From Arenicellales bacterium (lineage in GTDB: Bacteria; Pseudomonadota; Gammaproteobacteria; Arenicellales; UBA868), in assembly GCA_030754035.1 (NCBI GenBank), contig JASMBC010000003.1, positions 18,201 to 82,200 of the forward strand: a stretch of DNA of 64,000 nt, given 5' to 3'. The notes under the pieces are model-generated. The model ran no database searches, had not been told where the DNA came from, and saw only the letters and a list, made by a program, of their open reading frames with translations. The translations under genes were made by a program, and so were the position numbers. Positions 24,819 through 34,324 of this stretch are shown piece by piece. Position 1 is the stretch's first letter, and the number at the start of each line of letters is the position of its first letter.

Positions 24819-26396
24819 ATGAAAGAAGTTAAGACTTTTCAACAGATGTATCGCGACGGCCATGTGAGTCGCCGCGAGTTTCTGGCAGCCATGGGCGCCT
24901 TGGGCGTGACGGCTGCGACGGCGGGTAGTTTGCTGACATCCGCTAGCGCACTGGCAGGAACGCCAACTCGGGGCGGCTCGGTTATTTTCGCATCCAACCT
25001 GCATGGGCCGGATGACACCCTGGATCCGCTCCTCGGAACATCCACCATCGACTATACCCGGTCGAATGCCTCGCGCAACGGCCTCATTCAGATCTGGGAT
25101 GACATGAGCCTAAATGCGGAGCTCGCTGAAGAATGGTCAGTCAACAGCAACGCAACCGAATATACCTTCAAGATCAGAAAGGGCGTAACGTTCCACGATG
25201 GCTCAGAGTTGACGGCAGAGGATGTGGTTTGGAGCATGGAGCGCCACCTGGGTGAAGATTCACCATCTTCGATCAAGTCCTTCTTTACGAACGTCACAGA
25301 GTGGAAGGCCGTTGATAAATACACGGTGAAACTCAGTCTGTCATCGCCAGACGCTGATATGCCTTACAAGCTGACTCAACCACAAGCAAAGATCGTTAAG
25401 GCCAATGCGACCGACTGGCTGACGGCGGGTTCTGGCCCGTACCTGGTTGACTCCTTCCAGGCTGGCGTGAAATCAACCCACTCACGCAATCCCAACTACT
25501 GGCGCGATACTGGTCAGTGGCTCGACGGTATCGAGATCACGGCTATTACCGATATGAACGCCCGTTTGAACGCGTTGCTAGCTGGCAGTGTCGACATGAT
25601 TACTTCGATCAGCCCCAAGCAGATCCAGAAGATCGAAGAGTCAGGCAACAACGTGCTGTCGGTGCCTGCTGGCCTGTACGGCGGTATCTGCTGCCTGAAG
25701 AACACCGCGCCGGGTGAAAACGATGACCTCGTCCAGGGCCTTCGGTATATCCAGGATCGCGAGCGAATCGTGCGCAAGTTCCTCAAAGGTCACGGCACCC
25801 TCGGCAACGATCACCCGATCAACGTGTCTTACGGGGCCGATCACTGCCACGAGCTGCCGCAGATTCCATACGATCCGGAAAAAGCCAAGTACCACCTCAA
25901 TAAATCCGGTTATTCCGAGGCTGAGCTCTTCGTCGCACCGGTAACCGGCATCATCGAGGACGTATGCCTCCTGATGCAGGCCAACCTCAAAAAGATCGGC
26001 TTCAACCTTAAGCTCAAAAAAGTGCCGTCCGACGGCTACTGGGGTGCGGTATGGATGAAAGAGCCGCTTAATGTCGTGAGCTGGAACATGCGTCCGACTG
26101 CTAACTCCATGATGGGTATTCAGTTTGGCCCGAACGGCAACTGGAACGATACCTTCTGGAACAGTGATCGCATGGGTGAGCTGCTGAAGGATTCTCTTGC
26201 CGAGACCGATGCTGCCAAACGGCACGAGATGCACTGCGAGATGCAGAAGCTGGTGTCGACCCAAAGCGGCATCATCATTCCTTATCACACTAACGTTCTG
26301 GACGCCCATAACCCCAAGGTACAGGGTTTCTCCAACGTGCCGCTGGGCCAGTTTGGCGGAAACCAGTGGATGGAGCATATCTGGAAAAACGCCTAA
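24819..26396 (+). CDS. Peptide ABC transporter substrate-binding protein with Tat signal
   Basis: The 525-residue SBP_bac_5 protein has a twin-arginine leader, SRREFLAAMGALGVTAATAG, after a 15-residue N-region, then the mature domain with YTFKIRKGVTFHDGSELTAE and DVVWSMERH, the family signature. It captures oligopeptides, or opines/nickel in some relatives, in the periplasm. Tat export suggests folding, or cofactor or metal binding, before export; most relatives use Sec. It is the first gene of a five-gene operon. A terminator follows the stop codon, which should make this mRNA more abundant than the permease part. Confidence 0.88.
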   Translation: MKEVKTFQQMYRDGHVSRREFLAAMGALGVTAATAGSLLTSASALAGTPTRGGSVIFASNLHGPDDTLDPLLGTSTIDYTRSNASRNGLIQIWDDMSLNAELAEEWSVNSNATEYTFKIRKGVTFHDGSELTAEDVVWSMERHLGEDSPSSIKSFFTNVTEWKAVDKYTVKLSLSSPDADMPYKLTQPQAKIVKANATDWLTAGSGPYLVDSFQAGVKSTHSRNPNYWRDTGQWLDGIEITAITDMNARLNALLAGSVDMITSISPKQIQKIEESGNNVLSVPAGLYGGICCLKNTAPGENDDLVQGLRYIQDRERIVRKFLKGHGTLGNDHPINVSYGADHCHELPQIPYDPEKAKYHLNKSGYSEAELFVAPVTGIIEDVCLLMQANLKKIGFNLKLKKVPSDGYWGAVWMKEPLNVVSWNMRPTANSMMGIQFGPNGNWNDTFWNSDRMGELLKDSLAETDAAKRHEMHCEMQKLVSTQSGIIIPYHTNVLDAHNPKVQGFSNVPLGQFGGNQWMEHIWKNA

Positions 26397-26421
26397 GTCT
26401 GGCGTTTCAGAGGTCTTTGAG

Positions 26422-26457
26422 AGGGGTTCGTACGGTAGCGTGCGAACCCCTTTATTT
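26422..26457 (+). terminator. Attenuating terminator between binding protein and permeases
   Basis: AGGGGTTCG and its complement CGAACCCCT (26443-26451), with an inner ACG/CGT pairing, form a strong stem followed by TTTATTT. It lies 26 bp after the binding-protein stop, so only a share of transcripts would continue into the permease genes. Confidence 0.8.
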
Positions 26458-26493
26458 AAGCCTGTAGGCAATCTGATTAGCAACTAGTCAGCC

Positions 26494-27459
26494 ATGCTCT
26501 GGCGCGCATTACTCAGCAGGCTTGGAATCAGTCTGGTCACCCTGTGGGTGGTCTCAGTGCTGATCTTTATCGGCACCAACCTGCTCCCCGGAGATGTGGC
26601 CCAGATCATTCTGGGGCAGATGGCAACGCCTGAGAGTACGGCAGCGCTGCGGGCAAAACTCGGTCTTGATAAGCCGCCTTACCTTCAGTACGTGGTGTGG
26701 CTTCAGAATGTGGCCATGGGCGATCTGGGGATTTCCAAGGCGGGCCTTGGCGCGGGCCTGGGCACCCCGATCGTGGAGATTCTTGAACCGCGAATATTCA
26801 ATACCCTGCGCCTGACCGGGCTAGTCACAGTAATCGTGATTCCAATCTCCCTGTTTTTGGGATTAATTGCGGCGATGCACCCGGGCACGCGCCTTGATCG
26901 TGCGGTTACTTTTTCGACGCTCAGCCTTATCTCAGTGCCTGATTTTCTTGTGGCAACTATGCTCGTTCTGATTTTTGCAGTTTTCCTGGGGTGGTTTCCG
27001 GCGATTGTTTACCTGAGGGGTGACGAGACGGGTTGGGTATTAATAAAGACCCTGGCGATGCCAATATTGACTCTGGTTATTGTCGCCTCCTCGCAGATCA
27101 TACGGATGACACGAGCGACTGTGCTTAATGTAATGAGTTCGCCTTACATTGAGATGGCGATCCTCAAAGGGGTGCCGCGAAAAAGAATTATCTTAAGGCA
27201 CGCCCTGTTTAACGCGGTGGGTCCGATCGTGAACGTGATTGCCTTGAACCTTGCCTGGCTCGTGGGCGGTGTCGTTGTGGTAGAGCAGATATTTTCGTAC
27301 CCCGGCCTGGCAAAACTTATGGTCGAAGGGGTCTTGATGCGGGACCTTCCTCTGGTACAAGCATGTGCCATGATATTCTGCGTTACCTATATCGTCCTGA
27401 TTTTTATTGCCGATATGGCCACGATTCTTTCTAATCCGCGGTTGCGCCATCCCAAGTGA
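26494..27459 (+). CDS. Peptide ABC transporter permease (DppB-like)
   Basis: The 321-residue inner-membrane protein has six predicted helices and the BPD_transp_1 core. The family opening is MLWRALLSRLGISLVTLWVV, and the EAA-type coupling loop lies near MAILKGVPRKRIILRHALFN. It forms half of the pore for substrate from the Tat-exported binding protein. It is followed after 12 bp by the second permease. Length is standard for DppB. Confidence 0.9.
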   Translation: MLWRALLSRLGISLVTLWVVSVLIFIGTNLLPGDVAQIILGQMATPESTAALRAKLGLDKPPYLQYVVWLQNVAMGDLGISKAGLGAGLGTPIVEILEPRIFNTLRLTGLVTVIVIPISLFLGLIAAMHPGTRLDRAVTFSTLSLISVPDFLVATMLVLIFAVFLGWFPAIVYLRGDETGWVLIKTLAMPILTLVIVASSQIIRMTRATVLNVMSSPYIEMAILKGVPRKRIILRHALFNAVGPIVNVIALNLAWLVGGVVVVEQIFSYPGLAKLMVEGVLMRDLPLVQACAMIFCVTYIVLIFIADMATILSNPRLRHPK

Positions 27460-27471
27460 GAAGTTCAGGAA

Positions 27472-28416
27472 ATGTCTGATACACCTACACCGCAAAACAC
27501 GAATTCGGCTATACAGTTTGACGAACTACCCGACGCGCCGCCAAAGCGCAAGATAAAACTCAGCCTGCTGGGCAAGATCGGTGTGGTCGTGCTGATATTC
27601 TGGGCAATCGTTGTCGCCATCGGGCCGATGATTGCCCCCTACCACGAGGCCGATATCCTCGACGAGGAGCTCTTTATCGTTCCGGGCAGCGACGAGATGT
27701 ATCCCGATACGGACTTTCAACCGCCCAGCAAGATCGTATTGCTGGGAAGTGATTATCTCGGCCGCGATACGCTGTCACGGATTCTTTTTGGCGCCAGAAC
27801 CACCATTGGTATTTCGTTTATCGCGACAACCCTAGCGTACCTACTCGGTGTCCTACTGGGTATTGCGGCTGCAGTCGGCAGTAAGCGGCTCGATATGATC
27901 TTGAGCCGGCTGAACGACGCATTGCTGTCTATTCCTTCCATCATGTTTGCGCTTGTCATGATTGCAGCTCTGGGCAGTACCATACCGCTGCTGATACTGC
28001 TCACCGGCATCATCTATGCCACCAGCGTTTTCCGCATCGCGCGATCACTGGGCCAGGAAGTCATGGTCAGTGATTTTGTGGAGGCAGCCCGGGTGCGTGG
28101 TGAGGGGCTGTGGTGGATCATCACCCGGGAGATTTTGCCCAACATCGCCATGCCGCTGGCAACAGATTTCGGACTGCGTTTTGTCTGGGTGATCCTGTTT
28201 ATCTCTGCCTTGAGTTTTCTCGGCCTCGGCGTGCAGCCGCCGATGTCAGATTGGGGCAGCATGGTGAAAGAGAATCTACCCGGGCTCATCTATGGTTCGG
28301 TGGCACCGATAATGCCTGCCCTGGCGATAGCGACGCTGACCATATCGGTGAATATGATCGTGGATGATATCTCGGCACACACTGGTGGTAAATTGGCCAA
28401 GAGAATGATTGCATGA
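27472..28416 (+). CDS. Peptide ABC transporter permease (DppC-like)
   Basis: The 314-residue protein has a polar N-terminus, an OppC-type first helix (GKIGVVVLIFWAIVVAIGPM), the LGSDYLGRDTLSRILFGART segment and the coupling loop FVEAARVRGEGLWWIITREI. It pairs with DppB to form the channel. The stop overlaps the start of the ATPase gene by 4 bp (ATGA), so translation is coupled. Confidence 0.9.
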   Translation: MSDTPTPQNTNSAIQFDELPDAPPKRKIKLSLLGKIGVVVLIFWAIVVAIGPMIAPYHEADILDEELFIVPGSDEMYPDTDFQPPSKIVLLGSDYLGRDTLSRILFGARTTIGISFIATTLAYLLGVLLGIAAAVGSKRLDMILSRLNDALLSIPSIMFALVMIAALGSTIPLLILLTGIIYATSVFRIARSLGQEVMVSDFVEAARVRGEGLWWIITREILPNIAMPLATDFGLRFVWVILFISALSFLGLGVQPPMSDWGSMVKENLPGLIYGSVAPIMPALAIATLTISVNMIVDDISAHTGGKLAKRMIA

Positions 28417-30227
28417 GCATCCTGCTCGAGGTCGATCACCTCAAGATAAGCGCGCGCAAGGACGACGACAACCTGACGCCGATCGTCAAAGGAGTCAGTT
28501 TCAACGTCGCCCGGGGCGAAGTCATAGCGCTGATCGGTGAATCAGGCTCGGGCAAGACCACCATCGCTTTAGCGGCGCTCGGATACACCAAGCCGGGGCT
28601 TGAATTCACGGGCGGCCAGGTGCGCCTAGAGGGCGAAGACGTTATTACCATGGCATCGGATCAACTGCGGGCACTGCGCGGCCAGCGGGTGGCATACCTA
28701 GCTCAAAGTGCAGCGGCAACATTTAACCCGGCGCTTACGATCGGCGAACAAGTAACTGAATCCTGTGTTCTGCACGGCATCTTGAATCAGGAGCAGGCGA
28801 ATGAACGCGCTGAATTTCTTTACCGGGCCCTGGAACTGCCGGACCCTGACCGGTTGGGTAAACGTTACCCGCACCAGGTATCGGGTGGACAACTGCAACG
28901 CCTGATGGCGGCAACGGCGCTGTGCGGCAAACCCGACCTGCTGGTGCTGGATGAACCCACCACCGCGCTGGATGTCACCACTCAGATAGAAGTACTCAAA
29001 GCTTTCAAGTCCGTGATCAAGCAGGAAGGCTCGGCGGCAATTTATGTGACCCATGACCTTTCGGTGGTGGCCCAGATCGCCGACCACATCGTGGTGCTGT
29101 ACGCGGGCGAGGTCCAGGAACACGGTAGCGCTGAACAGGTCGTCAGCCATCCGGGACACGATTACACCCGCCGCCTGATGCACGCGGTACGGCCGCCACC
29201 TGGCGCCGGACAGGGCGAGGAAACCAGCAGCGAGCATCACCGCGAGGCGCCTGCGCTCGAAGTAAAAGATATCGTTGCCGGTTATGGCAAAACACAAAAT
29301 GGCATTCCCTCAATAACTGTACTGCGCGATGTCAATGTCTCGATAGAACGCGGCCATACAGTCGGCGTGATTGGAGAGTCCGGTTGTGGCAAATCGACCC
29401 TGGCCCGGGTCATGGCGGGCCTGCTGCCGGCGGCACAGGGAAAAGTTCTGCTTGATGGCGAGACACTTAAGCCGGCACTCCAGCGGCGAAGCCGCGGCGA
29501 GTTGCAGAAGGTCCAGTTTGTTTTTCAGATGGCCGACACAGCGCTCAATCCGCGACAGCGGATTGATCATATCCTCGGTCGCCCGCTTGAGTTCTACCTT
29601 GGTCTTAAGGGCAAAGAAAAGCGCCGGCGTATCGGCGAGCTGCTGCAGATGGTGGAACTGCCCCAGGAGTTTGCTGGCCGGTATCCGGAAGAACTCTCAG
29701 GCGGTCAAAAGCAGCGCGTCAATCTGGCCCGGGCGCTGGCGGCATCACCCGAAGTGCTGCTTTGCGATGAAGTGATCTCGGCACTGGATTCCATCGTTGG
29801 CGCGAATGTGATCGAGTTGCTCAAGCGGTTGCGTAAACAGACTGGTGTCTCGTTTGTCTTCATCAGTCACGACTTGTCGACAGTGGCATCCTTTGCCGAC
29901 GAAATCGTGGTGTTGTATGCAGGTCGGGTGGTGGAAAAAGGCGCCACCGACGCGGTGCTCTCCCCACCGTATCATCCTTATACCCGTCTTCTCATCAGCT
30001 CGGTTCCCGAGCTGCGGGTGGGCTGGCTTGAAGAAACCATGCAGACGCAGGAGGCACAGGCCGGGATCGACCGAGTGGTTACCTTGACTGACACTGGTTG
30101 CCCGTTTTTTGACCGTTGCCCGCTGGCGATTAAAGACACCTGTGATCGCGAGACAGCACCGGCCCGCCAACTCGGTGCCGGCCACACCATCGAGTGCCAT
30201 CGCAGCGAGGCTGAGTTCGTCCATTGA
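28413..30227 (+). CDS. Fused dipeptide ABC ATPase (DppD-DppF in one chain)
   Basis: The 604-residue protein holds two complete ATPase domains. The first has Walker [10 protein letters not shown] (about 43-51), signature VSGGQLQR and Walker B LLVLDEPT. The second has GESGCGKST (about 320-328), LSGGQKQR and VLLCDEVIS. Each ends with the oligopeptide-type C-terminal region; the last has the Cys-rich [15 protein letters not shown], which binds a cluster in some relatives. Such fusions replace separate DppD and DppF subunits. In the second domain the glutamate after Walker B Asp is present (CDEV). It energises the permeases just upstream. Confidence 0.92.
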   Translation: MSILLEVDHLKISARKDDDNLTPIVKGVSFNVARGEVIALIGESGSGKTTIALAALGYTKPGLEFTGGQVRLEGEDVITMASDQLRALRGQRVAYLAQSAAATFNPALTIGEQVTESCVLHGILNQEQANERAEFLYRALELPDPDRLGKRYPHQVSGGQLQRLMAATALCGKPDLLVLDEPTTALDVTTQIEVLKAFKSVIKQEGSAAIYVTHDLSVVAQIADHIVVLYAGEVQEHGSAEQVVSHPGHDYTRRLMHAVRPPPGAGQGEETSSEHHREAPALEVKDIVAGYGKTQNGIPSITVLRDVNVSIERGHTVGVIGESGCGKSTLARVMAGLLPAAQGKVLLDGETLKPALQRRSRGELQKVQFVFQMADTALNPRQRIDHILGRPLEFYLGLKGKEKRRRIGELLQMVELPQEFAGRYPEELSGGQKQRVNLARALAASPEVLLCDEVISALDSIVGANVIELLKRLRKQTGVSFVFISHDLSTVASFADEIVVLYAGRVVEKGATDAVLSPPYHPYTRLLISSVPELRVGWLEETMQTQEAQAGIDRVVTLTDTGCPFFDRCPLAIKDTCDRETAPARQLGAGHTIECHRSEAEFVH

Positions 30228-30269
30228 CCGGCAGTGGGGTGAACTTTTTTTGACAAAGTTTTTTTTTGG

Positions 30270-30947
30270 ATGACTGAAGATCTGACTCCGTTCTTGCAAC
30301 CCGGTCCTGCCGTGCAGAGCGAGGATGACGCCGTGGTGGGTTTTACCCGTCGCGCCATCGGTACCGAGACCCGGATCATCGAGCAGGTCGTGCTGCTGTA
30401 TTACGCGGTGCGCGACCAGATCCGTTACGACCCCTACGGGGCGGTGGTGTCGGTCACGGGCCTGAGCGCCCGGCGCAACCTCGAAGTTGGCCACGGTTGG
30501 TGCGTCTCCAAGTCGATACTGCTGGCGGCCTGCTGCCGGGCTATTGGCGTGCCAGCGCGGCTGGGCTACGCGGATGTGCGCAACCATCTGGCGACCGAGA
30601 AGATGCGATCGATAATGCAGACCGACATCTTCTACTGGCACGGCTACACCTCCATTTACCTGGACGGTAGCTGGATCAAGGCCACCTCCGCCTTTAACCT
30701 CGAACTGTGCCATAAGTTCCGTTTGAAGCCGCTGGATTTCAATGGCCGCGAGGACTCCATCTACCACCCGTTCGATCTCGACGGCCGGCGTCACATGGAC
30801 TACCTGCACGATCGTGGCGAATACGCCGAACCACCCATAGCTGCGATGCGGGAGACCTTCCGCACGGAATACCCTGGCTGGAATATGGAGGGTGAAGCTA
30901 TCGCCGGCGATTTCGAAACCGACGTGGCACTGGAAACCGCAAGTTAA
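30270..30947 (+). CDS. Transglutaminase-like cysteine-fold protein
   Basis: The 225-residue protein has the transglutaminase core: GHGWCVSKSILLAACCRAIG (active Cys near 75), a conserved His in YWHGYTSIYLDG, and GSWIKATSAFN where the catalytic Asp would normally fall in a D-P-T context, here A-T-S. The Cys and His are present; the third residue is unclear. Members act as peptidases, amidases or cross-linkers. No signal peptide, so cytoplasmic. It lies 42 bp after the ABC ATPase and so probably processes what the transporter imports. A run of nine T precedes its ATG. Confidence 0.75.
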   Translation: MTEDLTPFLQPGPAVQSEDDAVVGFTRRAIGTETRIIEQVVLLYYAVRDQIRYDPYGAVVSVTGLSARRNLEVGHGWCVSKSILLAACCRAIGVPARLGYADVRNHLATEKMRSIMQTDIFYWHGYTSIYLDGSWIKATSAFNLELCHKFRLKPLDFNGREDSIYHPFDLDGRRHMDYLHDRGEYAEPPIAAMRETFRTEYPGWNMEGEAIAGDFETDVALETAS

Positions 30948-30974
30948 GTCCCGGGCGCGGGCACCCTGACGGTC

Positions 30975-31145
30975 TCAGGCGGCCTCTGGCGCATACAGCC
31001 GCTCGATCTCCTGGGCATAGGATTTACTGATTTTCTGACGGCGGACTTTCATCGTGGCTGTCACCTCGCCGTCGTCGTGGTCCAACTCCTTGGTCAGCAG
31101 ATGGAAGCGGCGCACTTGTTCGGCCGGGGCCAGTTCCGCGTTGGC
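30975..31145 (-). pseudogene. C-terminal stump of an acyl-CoA synthetase
   Basis: On the minus strand, about 56 codons ending at a TGA at 30975 read NAELAPAEQVRRFHLL, then DDGEVTATMKVRRQKISKSY and EIERLYAPEAA. This is the end of the AMP-binding C-terminal domain of FadD15-like synthetases, with the catalytic lysine in T-x-T-x-K. No N-terminal part exists; the MBL gene's stop lies about 20 bp upstream. An insertion or deletion replaced the body of the ligase gene. Confidence 0.75.
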
Positions 31146-31166
31146 GCGCCAACAGAGCGCCGGTCG

Positions 31167-32099
31167 TCAAAACGAAATCTCCATTTTCCCGAAGGCGCGC
31201 AACTTGCATTCTGCGGAGTCGTGTTCAGGTGTCACGACGATATGTTCCCTGAAGAAATCGACCCGGACATGCCCGTCAATTCCGTTGACCCAGACCGGGA
31301 GTTTTTTTTGCTTGACCCATTCCCTTGGCCGGGCCCCGCGGTCACCGCACCATATCCATTGCGGACCTGGCACCAGCACGTAGCCTGGGTCGACCCGCTC
31401 GAAAAAAGCATTCGGTGCAAGGCTGGTTGCACCGTGATGCGGCATCTTCATGAAGTCAGAATTCATCCGCGGGTCATCGCTCAGCACAGTGCCAACTTTC
31501 ATGTTCAGGTCGCCAGTAAACAACACGGTGGCATCGTTGATGGACCACTGCATGATGAGCGACAAATCATTGACGTCGATGGTGTCAGCAGCCAGATCAT
31601 CTTCCTGGGCGTGGAGAATCTCGATGGTGGAGCCCAAGCCGAAATCATAGCGAAGGCCAGCTTCCGGCTGGCGAATGATGACACCGTGGGCTTTTGCTTT
31701 ATTCACTAAAGCGGCGATATCGGCCATGTCACAGCCCCACGGTATCTCCCGGTCACAGATATGCTGCGGCGGAATGCGCAGGTGCAAGTTGGAAATTGTC
31801 ACGCCCGCTTCCAATAGTGCAACCAGCCCCTCGTAATGATCCCGGTGCGGGTGGGACACAAAAAAGTGATCGATCTTGTCGATACCAAGCTCGGCAAGGT
31901 AGGGCAGCAGCGACTTTTTCGCTTCGCTGTAGTAACCGCCGTCGATCATGATGACCGAATCGCCGGTTTGGATCAGGTTGGCATCTCCCTGCAGTTCGCC
32001 CGTGTTGACGTTGACCATATGCCAGCTTGCATCCGGTTTGCTGCTACACCCGGCAAACAGGAATACAGACAGAAAAAAGATGAGCCAGCTTTTTCTCAC
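31167..32099 (-). CDS. Metallo-beta-lactamase-fold lipoprotein (ComEC/Rec2-like hydrolase)
   Basis: The 310-residue protein has a lipoprotein signal with lipobox LFAGC (Cys at 18), then the MBL metal motifs: IMIDGGYYSEAKK, HPHRDH (H-x-H-x-D-H) and, later, FTGDLNM and MPHHGATSL. These match the ComEC-type MBL domain family. It would be anchored in a periplasm-facing membrane leaflet, with an unknown substrate. It lies against the acyl-CoA ligase stump on one side and an SDR on the other, and is AT-richer than both, so it may be the inserted gene. Confidence 0.85.
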   Translation of the reverse strand: MRKSWLIFFLSVFLFAGCSSKPDASWHMVNVNTGELQGDANLIQTGDSVIMIDGGYYSEAKKSLLPYLAELGIDKIDHFFVSHPHRDHYEGLVALLEAGVTISNLHLRIPPQHICDREIPWGCDMADIAALVNKAKAHGVIIRQPEAGLRYDFGLGSTIEILHAQEDDLAADTIDVNDLSLIMQWSINDATVLFTGDLNMKVGTVLSDDPRMNSDFMKMPHHGATSLAPNAFFERVDPGYVLVPGPQWIWCGDRGARPREWVKQKKLPVWVNGIDGHVRVDFFREHIVVTPEHDSAECKLRAFGKMEISF

Positions 32100-32166
32100 A
32101 CCGGATTTCCACCCAGTTTGTCGGCCAGATCAGTCAGCGAAGAACAACACGGCAAATGTGATTTCC

Positions 32167-33042
32167 TCACCCACCCGGATTCATGGCCATGACCAATGGC
32201 TCTACCTCGGGGATGTCATCGGGCACGAAAAAGTCGCTCCACAGGGATTTCTCTGGGTCCATGCGGTAACCGCTGAAATCGGTGACGCCCTCACTAGAGA
32301 GGAGTACGTCGTCGATACAGAAGTTGCCGGTGAATTCCCCGGCATCCTTGCCCAGGATCACGGCGGCTGCGTCGGCCATGATCTCCGGCTTGCGACAGTG
32401 CGGGAAGGCGATACTGCCTGCGACCACGTTGCTGATGGCGGCGGTTGCTATCACCGAGTGCGGCCACAGCGCATTCACCCCGATGCCCTTGGTCTTCAGT
32501 TCTTTAGCCATGCCCAAAACGCACTGGCTCATGCCAAACTTGGAGATGGTGTAGGCCACCGACGGCGCGAACCACTTGGGCTGCATGTCGAGTGGCGGTG
32601 AGATGCTGAGGATGTGCGGATTACCTCCCTTGACGAGGTGCGCCAGGCATTCCTTAGAGAGCATGAAGGTGCCGCGCACGTTGACCGCAAACATGAGGTC
32701 AAAGCGCTTCATCTCGGTTTTCGCCGTAGGGGTGAGCGATATTGCACTGGCGTTGTTGATCAGAATATCGAGCCCGCCGAATTCATCAGCAGCCTGCGCC
32801 ACCGCCGCCTTGACCTGCGCCTCTTCCCGGATATCGGTGACGATCGGCAGTGCCCGGCCGCCGGCGGCTTCGATCTCTTCAGCCGCTGTAAAGATGGTGC
32901 CGGGTAGCTTGGGATGTGGCTCTGTGGTCTTGGCCAGGATGGCGATACAGGCACCGTCGGCCGCGAGCCTCTTGCCGATGGCCAGGCCAATGCCGCGGCT
33001 GCCGCCCGAGATGATCACGCGCTTACCGGAAAACGTCCCCAT
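32167..33042 (-). CDS. Short-chain dehydrogenase (HSDL2-like)
   Basis: The 291-residue enzyme has the SDR cofactor motif GGSRGIGLAIG (14-24), DILINNAS, a serine in ILSISPP and the catalytic YTISK (Y-x3-K). The extended start AILAKTTEPHPKLPGTIF is typical of the HSDL2 subgroup, whose mammalian member is peroxisomal and linked to fatty-acid metabolism. Bacterial homologues are often near beta-oxidation genes. Here it stands upstream, on the same strand, of the MBL gene and the ligase stump, so the original partner was probably the ligase. Confidence 0.85.
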   Translation of the reverse strand: MGTFSGKRVIISGGSRGIGLAIGKRLAADGACIAILAKTTEPHPKLPGTIFTAAEEIEAAGGRALPIVTDIREEAQVKAAVAQAADEFGGLDILINNASAISLTPTAKTEMKRFDLMFAVNVRGTFMLSKECLAHLVKGGNPHILSISPPLDMQPKWFAPSVAYTISKFGMSQCVLGMAKELKTKGIGVNALWPHSVIATAAISNVVAGSIAFPHCRKPEIMADAAAVILGKDAGEFTGNFCIDDVLLSSEGVTDFSGYRMDPEKSLWSDFFVPDDIPEVEPLVMAMNPGG

Positions 33043-33319
33043 GAACCTGCTCCTTTGATTGATGCTGTGCTGGTGCCGTGACTGTCACCAGCCCGCGCCC
33101 ACACGGCCCGGCTGGGTACGGCTTACCGTAGCGCCTGATTGTAACGGCTGTCTACTGGCCTGACTTTAGCCGGCACGGCAATAACCTGGTACCAGGCCCA
33201 GTTACCCGCTGACGGACAAACGCGGCCCTCGCCTCGGACTGCGTCAATGGTCGCGGGCCAGCAAGCCGCTCCGACCCGTTTCGATTAGACTGCGCCGGCC
33301 CTCCAGCCGCCGGCAGACG

Positions 33320-34324
33320 ATGAGCGCCACCCAACTGGCCACATACCGACTCCTCGACCCCATGACGGATACTGCGAAGCAAACTGCAGCGCAAAACATT
33401 GCCACAAACTCCAGCCAGCCGGGCGGTGTTGCCGACAAGCGCCCGTGGGCCTGGCTGGTACTGCTTTTCCTGGGTGTTGCCTGGGGCCTGTCTTTTTCCC
33501 TTGCCAGGATGTCCACCGAGGGCGGCGCGCATCCGCTCGGAATCAACTACTGGGTGTCGCTGATCGGCGCGTTGCTACTGCTCGTTGTCAATAGTTTTAA
33601 AGGGCGGCGCCTGCCGTTAAAGAAAAACTACCTTTTTCTTTATGTCATCTGTGGCCTGCTGGGCTCGATAATCCCGGGCATCTTGTATTTCTATGCCGCC
33701 TCGCGCGTCACTGCCGGGGTGCTGGCTATCACTGTTGCCACCGTGCCGCTGATGACATTCATCGGTGCCGCAATCCTGCGGGTGGAAAAAATCTCGATTA
33801 TGCGTATGCTGGGTGTGTTGTTCGGCATCTTCTCGGTGGTACTGCTGGTAGCACCCAACGAGAGCTTGCCAGACTCTGCCGCCACACCGTGGGTACTGAT
33901 CGTCATCCTGGCCGCGCTCTGTTACACAGCGGAGAACCTCATCATTGCACTGCGCATGCCGACAGGCGCCAACCCTTTTGTAATCGTGACCGGCATGCTC
34001 CTTGCAGCAACACTCATGATGACGCCCGCAGTGTGGCTTACCGGCACGTTCGAGCCACTCACCTGGCCATTGGGCCGCCCAGGCTGGGCAATACTCGGCA
34101 TGGCCGCAATCAGCGTGATCGCTTACGGGCTGTTTTTGTACCTCGTGATGTACGCCGGCCCGGTGTTCGCCAGCCAGACAGCATACGTGGTAACGCTATC
34201 GGGGGTGCTCTGGGGCATACTGATCTTCGGCGAATCCCATTCGCTCTGGATCTGGTTGTCGCTGGTAACGATGATGGTTGCGTTGTCGCTGGTTAAGCCG
34301 CGCACTGGTGCCAGGCCCGGCTAG
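33320..34324 (+). CDS. EamA/DMT-superfamily permease
   Basis: The 334-residue protein has ten predicted helices in two EamA repeats, starting at WAWLVLLFLGVAWGLSFSLA. The ATG at 33362 (MTDTAK) is an equally good start, shortening the polar N-terminus by 14 residues. Unlike the EamA gene at 10.9 kb, base composition fits the core genome. The substrate is unknown. Its stop codon shares the palindrome CTAG with the stop of the convergent gene. Confidence 0.85.
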   Translation: MSATQLATYRLLDPMTDTAKQTAAQNIATNSSQPGGVADKRPWAWLVLLFLGVAWGLSFSLARMSTEGGAHPLGINYWVSLIGALLLLVVNSFKGRRLPLKKNYLFLYVICGLLGSIIPGILYFYAASRVTAGVLAITVATVPLMTFIGAAILRVEKISIMRMLGVLFGIFSVVLLVAPNESLPDSAATPWVLIVILAALCYTAENLIIALRMPTGANPFVIVTGMLLAATLMMTPAVWLTGTFEPLTWPLGRPGWAILGMAAISVIAYGLFLYLVMYAGPVFASQTAYVVTLSGVLWGILIFGESHSLWIWLSLVTMMVALSLVKPRTGARPG

